Below are positions 57,966-64,000 of a stretch of 64,000 nucleotides of DNA, one piece after another. The stretch is from Calliopum simillimum (lineage: Eukaryota; Arthropoda; Insecta; Diptera; Lauxaniidae). The position numbers were made by a program, and so were the translations under genes. The stretch covers positions 22,745,964 to 22,809,963 of the forward strand of contig OX638370.1 of the NCBI GenBank assembly GCA_951812925.1, written 5' to 3'. How positions within the stretch are numbered: the stretch's first letter is position 1; every line of letters starts with the position of its first letter. The notes under the pieces were generated by a model. That model did no database searches. It saw only the letters and a program-made list of their open reading frames with translations, and had not been told where the DNA came from.

Positions 57966-59338
57966 AAAACGATTTTGAAGTAAATCTGGAATGGTTGGCC
58001 GGAAAATTTGGCATTAGCCTTAATACATACTTTAATTTTCTGATCATTTAGCTTATGTATTCATTGACGTACATTACTCTAAATATTACGTTGTCAATTT
58101 ATCAAAAAAAAAAAAAAAAAAATTGGACCACCCTACCATGAATACCTACCTTTCTTGTCTATATACATACATACGTAGCACTTTTGTGTGAAGAGGTTGT
58201 ATAAACTCTTTTCTTCCACCAAAACGAGAAGCTACTTTAGTCAGCGCTGTGGAAAATTTGTCAACATAGCATGAAAATGGAAGAAAGTAGTTTTTGTTTT
58301 TTGACAACATTTTTGTTTTTGTTTATTTTCACTTTAACGTAACAAAACTCTATCCTTGAAATGATCCTTGCTTGAAGTTTACGTATTTTCTTTGTTGCAT
58401 TGTTGTTGCTTGTGTCGTCATTTCTTCCATTCAATGCATAAAGTTTTTGCGCAAAGATGAAAAACTTGTCCTGAAATTTTCTTCAAAATATTTATTTTAT
58501 ATTTTTTTACTATTAATATTTTCACTTTGTGTATTAATTCGTGTTCTTCATCAATTTTGAAGCATTCAAAACTTTTCCCCTCTAACAATTATATGATAAA
58601 TAATAAGTTTTTCTATAAGAGGATACTACTTTGTACTGCCGGTTACTTGGTGATTCTTAACGGCTGCTTCAGAGGGTGTAAGTGACTTACATTGCAACAG
58701 TTGCTGTAGTTTTCTGAGAAATTTAAATTTACTCATACTTCAATTTAACAAAGTTTTAGCATATTATTCATTCTATTAATTTTGTTTTGAATATGAAAGA
58801 ATATCCAAAGTAAACTATTGATCAAATTTAATATAATTAAAGCAATAATTTCCCATTCTTTCGTTTAAGTTGACCTTTAAACTATTGGTTCTTTTGCTTC
58901 TTTCATTGTTTCGGTACACGTACATGACCCGTACATGTTAATACAAGCAAATAATTTTCACATCATGTCAGCACCATAAAAATGGCAAAATACACAATAA
59001 AATGAAAAAAGGTAAAACATAAATGTTAAAGTAAGCGCACGTTATCCAATAATGTCATTAATCAAAGTCAGTAAAATGTATTTGTGTGCTACAGCAAAAA
59101 ATATTTATTCGCCAAAAATCAAAAAAAATTTAATAAAAACAAAATGGATCATAAAACTACGCAAAAAGTTAATATACAACAATGATTTGGTAGTATGTAA
59201 CCACCATAGCTGTCTTTTTGCTCCGGCAAAAAAATTTTGAAAAACATGAAACTACTATATCTCGTAAGCTTTACCGTCACAATTAACAAATTGACGATAA
59301 TTGATTTATAGATGAATAGTTTATTGTAAAATGAACAG
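57966..59338. other. unannotated AT-rich DNA
   Basis: Frame 58372-58560 is hydrophobic at both ends but has no recognisable family. No other structure seen. Confidence 0.35.
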
Positions 59339-59340
59339 TA

Positions 59341-59542
59341 CAGGGGGTCGATTCTGGTTCAGTGAAAAGTCGAAGTGAAAATATTTTTATCACTGTCGAA
59401 TTTGTCAGTGAAAACTTTTGCTTGAGGTGTAAAAAAACTTTTCACATTTTTTAAAATTTTGAACAACAAGAATCGCTTTTACGGTGAAGTGATAAAAAAT
59501 CTTTTCACTTCGACTTTTCACTGAACCAGAATCGACCCCCAG
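59341..59542. mobile_element. TA-flanked MITE (Tc1/mariner-type)
   Basis: 202 bp. Ends CAGGGGGTCGATTCTGGTTC and, reversed, CTGGGGGTCGATTCTGGTTC, with matching continuing for about 55 bp. Flanked by TA on both sides (59339-59340 and 59543-59544). Little interior remains between the inverted repeats. Confidence 0.82.
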
Positions 59543-59590
59543 TATTACTTAGTAACACCCATCCCATGCATCTAAAACACATGAGGTGAA

Positions 59591-60998
59591 TTTATCCCTC
59601 TAGTTCCCAAGAGGGCCTGTAGACAGCCTAATTTAAAAAAATTTCATAAGTCGTATGTTATAATTTTTGTAGCTGATTTTTTGGATTTATAAAGAAAAAT
59701 CCTCAATCTTTTAGATAAATGCAGTTGCGTAAAGCAGAAATACGTGCAAAAGCCGTTATTGTAAGTCAAAGTTGAAATTTTGTGAAAAAGTGAAAAATTA
59801 ATTATTTTGCGCTAGAAACAAAGATTTTTTTAAAATATTTCTTGAACTCCATAAAAATTAAAAATATCAAATGGTTCAGGCAAATCTGCCGATACAAATT
59901 TTTTTGGAAGATTTCAAAAAATTCCAGTTGCTTATTTCACCATTTCGATTGATTGATGAATTAACGGTAGTAGCGCTAACAATTCCACGCTATTTAATCA
60001 CAACTAGAGTCTTATACTTATAATCTAAGCTTTGATAGATCCTTTGCAGATAGAAGCTTCTGTCGCAAGTTAATTCTTCTGTAATGGTAGAGTGTTGTCT
60101 TGACGGCAAAGGCTGCAAATGGAATCGCTGGAGATAGTCCCATGTCTTATACAGACGAATCATCAAGACAGAAAACTGATGTTAGACGTTCTAATCACCA
60201 AAACTTTGGATTCAGGTCTCACAAACACTGTGTTCATTTAAGAATATGGATATGGCATAAGCTCCCGTTCCTAGAGAACTTGCATTGTGCCTCAAAAAAG
60301 ACGATGCAACCATAGTTTTTCGCAAGTAAATTTTTAACTCTCACTGATAGACGGCGTGCCAATATTCTGATTGCACATCTGAAGCACAAGTTTAATGCAG
60401 AAAAAGTAGTATACAAGTGGCCCAGCGAATATATTTGCCTCCCGGAGCCCAGTTCATGTGACCAAAAAAAAAAAAAACAATATATATATTTTAAGAACTC
60501 ATTTTGTGGCCTTTTGAACTTTGCCACCTCCTTGACGTGCCGCCTGGGGCGGTGGCCCCCATCGATCCCCATAGCTATGCCAGTTCATACATCGATCCCC
60601 ATAGCAATGCCAGTGTCCCTCTTCAATTAGAATGATTCTTTTGTTTTTTAAACAATAAAACAACATTTTGATTAAATATGCGGATATATTCTCATTCACC
60701 GTTGCCCAAAAATAGATATTATATTTAATCAATTGAAATAGTTAATCGTAACTTAAGTTAACTTAATTTTTATATTCGATTTTTGAATAAAAATACAAAG
60801 ATTCCATATAAATCATTTTATATTTTTTTTTGGCTTACTTGCCCAAGACGGCCTTTAGACACGCTTCTACACCCCCTACCGCGACTTCTACCTATCCAAA
60901 AAATTTTTTTTTCTTGAAAAAACATTGTTTCTACTCCCTAAAACTACCTCCTTTAATTTTTTTAGCTAAAAAAAAAATTTGGGAACTAGAGGGATAAA
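59591..60998. mobile_element. possible TIR-bounded segment
   Basis: A perfect 20-bp inverted pair, TTTATCCCTCTAGTTCCCAA, lies at 59591-59610 and, reversed, at 60979-60998. The interior has no transposase. The frames at 60100-60315 and 60234-60572 show no domain. Could be one element of about 1.4 kb or a chance pair from two copies. Confidence 0.45.
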
Positions 60999-62225
60999 CA
61001 TTCAGGGTTGCCATATATTTTTTTTTAAAGTTCGCTTAAACAATATATTTAAAAAATTAAAATATAATATAAATCCCAAAACACTAAAATAGACTTAAGA
61101 AAAATCCAACATAAATTTTTTGGATTGCCAGATGATTGCTTTCGAAAATTTTTTTTAAATCTTCCTTTTTTATGTTCGCCATTATAATAACACACTAAAA
61201 AATAGTTTAAATCGTTGGAAGTTGATCGACGCTTAAATTGTTAAAAACTCTTCGAACCGAAATTCGGTTTAAGCAAAACTAAAAACGAAACCAAAAATTT
61301 CAATTTGGTCAACAGCAGTAAGAATTAAATAAGGTTTTCAAAAATAACTAGGCAACCCTTAAAATTTATTTTGAATTTGTGAAAATTTTATTGCAGTATT
61401 TTAAGACTAAGTCTAATTTTTTATTTTTCAAATAAATGGTTTAAGCAAAACTAACAAATAAATAAATAAAAACCAGATGAAGAAATGTTAAAGGAAGAAT
61501 AACAAAATATTGCAAGAAATGGGCGGAGAATGACTAAACGGAGAATGACAAAATGTTGCAAAAACCATAATACCACAATGTAAATAGCAATTATATTTAA
61601 AAAGTTCAACCTGATGGATAGCCCCTCTAATTGTTTATTGATGTAATTACATTAAAATAAAATAATATAAAATTAGCGGAGAATGATACACACTTCTGTT
61701 CATTAAAAAATTTTTAAACTGACTGAGCTGAAGATATACTGAATCTTCTCTTTGTCTTCACTGTCAGTTCTATATTTACTTACTCAATATTGAAAAAACG
61801 TACAAATAGAATAAGAAAAAATCTCCACTCAGATACCTGTCTTAAACGAGGGACCAACTTTTAGGTATGTCAATTTTATATATAAAAAAAAATTTCCGAA
61901 GAGTTAACACAGAAAAACAATAGCTGAAATATATATACAAACAATGTTGCATAAAGTTTTTTTTTCGAAAATAACGTTATATGCAAAACGGGAAAATTAA
62001 GTGCACTAAAAAGCGGTTAGGGATGGAACGGAGAATGACTTTTTAACACTTCATGCTATAATTTTATAGTAAAATACTAAGAACTAATTTTCTTTAAGCT
62101 ATTCGCATAGAAGCTCTTGTTAATTATTTGTATTAAATAGTTACAATATCAAATTTTATATTTTAACATGGTTTTGAGCACCGGAATATTGATTGGTTGT
62201 TTTTTTGAAGAATCACCGATATAAA
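60999..62225 (-). mobile_element. CATTCTCCGT-motif family, copy C2, inverted
   Basis: Starts CATTCAGGGTTGCCATATAT. Contains GATTGCCAGATGATTGCTTT, GGCGGAGAATGACTAAACGG (61512), GCGGAGAATGATACACAC (61676) and AACGGAGAATGAC (62028). Ends near 62220 with the reversed terminus ATATCGGTGATTCTTC. Collinear with the split copy at 49690-51605 and lacks its insertion. Non-coding. Confidence 0.65.
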
Positions 62226-62620
62226 AACTGCGTGAAAAAGACTTTTAATCAAAAAAAAAAACACGTATCCAATATTTTTAAAAAAATGTTTCAACGATAG
62301 CTACTTATCTGACCAACCCACCAATTCCCGAATGGGGGGTAGGGCGGGAGAAACTCTAAATTATCCAATGGATTAACGAGGGGAAATAGAAAATTGAGAA
62401 AACTCATTTAAAATTTTGGAATTGCTTTACATCCACCCCTCGGGGGAGTTATGGGAGTCTTGAATCTAGACTAAAGATGGATATCGTTGAATTGTTTTCT
62501 TAGTCCTTTTTGCAAATTGCTGGAGGGCTGGCTGATATATCAGATCCTAAGTTCTGTACATATAGTTATTCTGATTTGCACTTAAAATTTAATATTCCAT
62601 ATTTTTTTCTCTTTTTTCAG
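62226..62620. other. unannotated DNA upstream of a candidate exon
   Basis: GC-rich phrases (ATGGGGGGTAGGGCGGGAGA) near 62333. No element recognised. Ends with the T-rich tract of the candidate acceptor. Confidence 0.35.
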
Positions 62621-62660
62621 GTTACTGAGAGTTTACTGCATATAATAGTTTCTAAAAACG
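62621..62660 (+). other. candidate 40-nt internal exon
   Basis: Preceded by ATTTTTTTCTCTTTTTTCAG (polypyrimidine tract and acceptor AG at 62619-62620) and followed by GTAAGTAAG directly after AAAAACG. Acceptor and donor are both close to the fly consensus. One frame is open throughout (starting VTESLLHIIVS) and two have stops. There is no ATG, so it could be an untranslated exon joined to the 4750-6257 leader, a coding micro-exon, or a chance pair of signals. Confidence 0.4.
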
Positions 62661-63129
62661 GTAAGTAAGAAAACTTATACTTAAGTTCTAAAAAATTATC
62701 TAGACCATAAGAGGCAAAAAATATTAAAATTTTCCTTAGAAAATGCATTTATGTTTAGCAATAATCATTTTCCAGATTAAAGTATTTTGTGTAACAGCAA
62801 TCATTTCACGATATCTTCAGACGGCTCGATTTCCGATTTTCTGAAATTTAAGTTTCCGATGCTTGTCAGTAGACGTTTGCATGCGCGAGATTTCACAAAT
62901 GCTCTCTGAAGGTCCATTAAAAGCCACGATACATAGAGTAAATAGATCTGCTGAGATCTGCTGTTCATCTATCAGTAAAAGTAAAATTTTGGCGTACATC
63001 TGATATGAACTCAAAAGACCATAAAACTTCACCTTTTGGGCTCTGTTATAATGTGTATGACATTACTTATGCCCTTTTCGAATTTCGCCCTTTAAACATT
63101 TGCCGATTCATATATGTTATTTCGAAGCC
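62661..63129. other. unannotated DNA
   Basis: No feature recognised. Confidence 0.3.
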
Positions 63130-63296
63130 CCAGACGAAAAGTAGGATGTTTAATTTCTCCCACGAAAACTAGGATGTTTTATATTTTTGGACGAAAATTA
63201 TGATGTTTTAAACTTTTTAACGAAAAGTATGATGTTGCAAAATTTTTAAGAAAAGTAGGATGTTTTAAACTTTCAAACAAAAAGTAGGATGTTGCA
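63130..63296 (+). repeat. minisatellite, unit about 30 bp, six copies
   Basis: ACGAAAAGTAGGATGTT and close variants at about 63132, 63162, 63191, 63221, 63250 and 63278, separated by TTTAAACTTTT-like spacers. Confidence 0.8.
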
Positions 63297-63544
63297 TACT
63301 GAATGAATACATAATGAATCAACCTAATTTTTGTGCAAGGCATTGAATCGCCCTAGCTTTCGTCGAAAGTTTTAAGACGCCATATTTTTCGGCACAAAAT
63401 CTTTAGCGTCCTACTATACGTCATAAAACTTCGAAGAAACAAACTTTTGGTTGTATCTTCTCTTTTTATACGAGCTAAAATTGTATATTTGTTTCTATAT
63501 ACTAGAGTTCGCCTTGTGGCCAAAATTCGACCATTTCGATCTGA
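63297..63544. other. unannotated DNA
   Basis: No feature recognised. Confidence 0.3.
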
Positions 63545-64000
63545 CTATAAAGCCTTGTTCGATAAAACACAAAAAGCTTTTAATACTCTTCCTTAGGGTT
63601 CTGGTTATCTGCATTCATAAAAATCGGTGCAGCAGTTTAGTTGCAATAGCATGCTTGTCATTTAAAGCCGTGTTATTCCTACTAAAGAGCAAAAAGTTTT
63701 TGATATTTTTCCGTCCTGCTCATTTTGTCCCCATACCAAAATTCACCAAAATAAATGCCGTGAGCGTGTGGCACCCGCCACTTAAAAACATAAAGGCCAT
63801 ATTCTTATTCTTTTTTAAAAAAGTCAATGTAGTGTTTAGCCGTGAAAGTATCTTTCCATTAAGGGGCGTGGTACCACCTACTAAAAATCATAAAGTTCAT
63901 GTTATTATTAATTAGCGTTAATCCTCTCTCTGTACCAAATTTGGTGAAAATCGCTGCAGTGGCTTAGCCGTGAGAGCGTTTTTTCAATTTAGGAGCGTGA
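63545..64000 (+). repeat. degenerate transposon-like repeat running off the window
   Basis: Recurring phrases: AAATCGGTGCAGCAGTTTAG and AAATCGCTGCAGTGGCTTAG, GTGTGGCACCCGCCACTTAA and GGCGTGGTACCACCTACTAA, CATAAAG. They give about three internal units. Similar phrases occur at 33835-34164 and in the 37.4-kb foldback. The 154-codon frame spanning it has no domain and follows the repeat, so it is not taken as a gene. Confidence 0.5.

Noticed and set aside
63451..63915. 154-codon plus-strand open frame
   Set aside because: It runs through a repeated, transposon-like non-coding sequence and has no recognisable domain.
1..64000. CRISPR arrays, bacterial operons or prophage
   Set aside because: Repeat spacing, composition, splice-like signals and transposon families are all eukaryotic. 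No array of direct repeats with unique spacers of CRISPR type.

Overview
The window is AT-rich eukaryotic DNA with no intact cellular protein-coding gene. Several features point to a cyclorrhaphan fly. There are copies of a DINE-1/INE-1-like Helentron-associated element. A DD41D mariner relic resembles the 'rosa' group, which is known from tephritid flies. There are also a DD37D maT-like element, a Ty1/copia end and many small non-autonomous DNA elements. The species cannot be fixed by eye.

The best host signal lies near the left end. Positions 4750-6257 look like a long, CpG- and CA/CAG-rich fly 5' leader ending at a strong splice donor (GTAAGT at 6258). Near the right end, 62621-62660 is a 40-nt candidate exon with a good polypyrimidine tract and acceptor and a GTAAGTAAG donor. 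If both are real and joined, almost the whole window is one intron of more than 56 kb that has collected transposable elements. The encoded gene is not identifiable.

Layout. 0-4.3 kb: two INE-1-like copies and a small foldback. 4.75-6.26 kb: candidate first exon. 6.3-7.7 kb: a near-perfect palindrome of about 1.4 kb, starting 69 bp after the candidate donor. 8-11 kb: families of terminally repeated elements carrying iterated short motifs, then a foldback. 13.3-14.1 kb: an internally deleted mariner with long inverted repeats. 14.6-17.9 kb: a nested stack (family copy, foldback element, mariner end). 19.7 kb: a TTAA-flanked piggyBac-type MITE. 21.1-22.4 kb: a maT element broken by one nonsense codon. 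23.7-26.2 kb: a nested element with a copia LTR and RNase H remnant inside. 26.5-30.5 kb: dispersed monomers and GGTGCCATATCACC-type repeats. 30.7-32.1 kb: two INE-1-like copies. 34-39.5 kb: tandem repeats and a 1.17-kb foldback. 40.75-41.66 kb: a rosa-like mariner relic. 42.9-44.2 kb: an RTE-like retrotransposon relic lacking its RT core. 45.0-45.5 kb: a hAT-type MITE with an 8-bp target duplication. 46.2-48.5 kb: two runs of the dispersed monomer family. 49.7-51.6 kb: an inverted family copy split by an insertion carrying tRNA-like boxes. 52.9-53.4 kb: a foldback. 53.6-55.2 kb: a pristine TGAAT pentamer array of about 145 units beside a decayed array with a period near 115 bp. 56.6-58 kb: a 48-bp minisatellite. 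59.3-62.2 kb: a TA-flanked MITE, a TIR-bounded segment and another family copy.

The most unusual pattern is a set of non-autonomous elements in which similar terminal sequences are paired with quite different short motifs repeated many times inside. All boundaries were read by eye and may be off by a few bases. Family names rest on motif recognition, not on searches.
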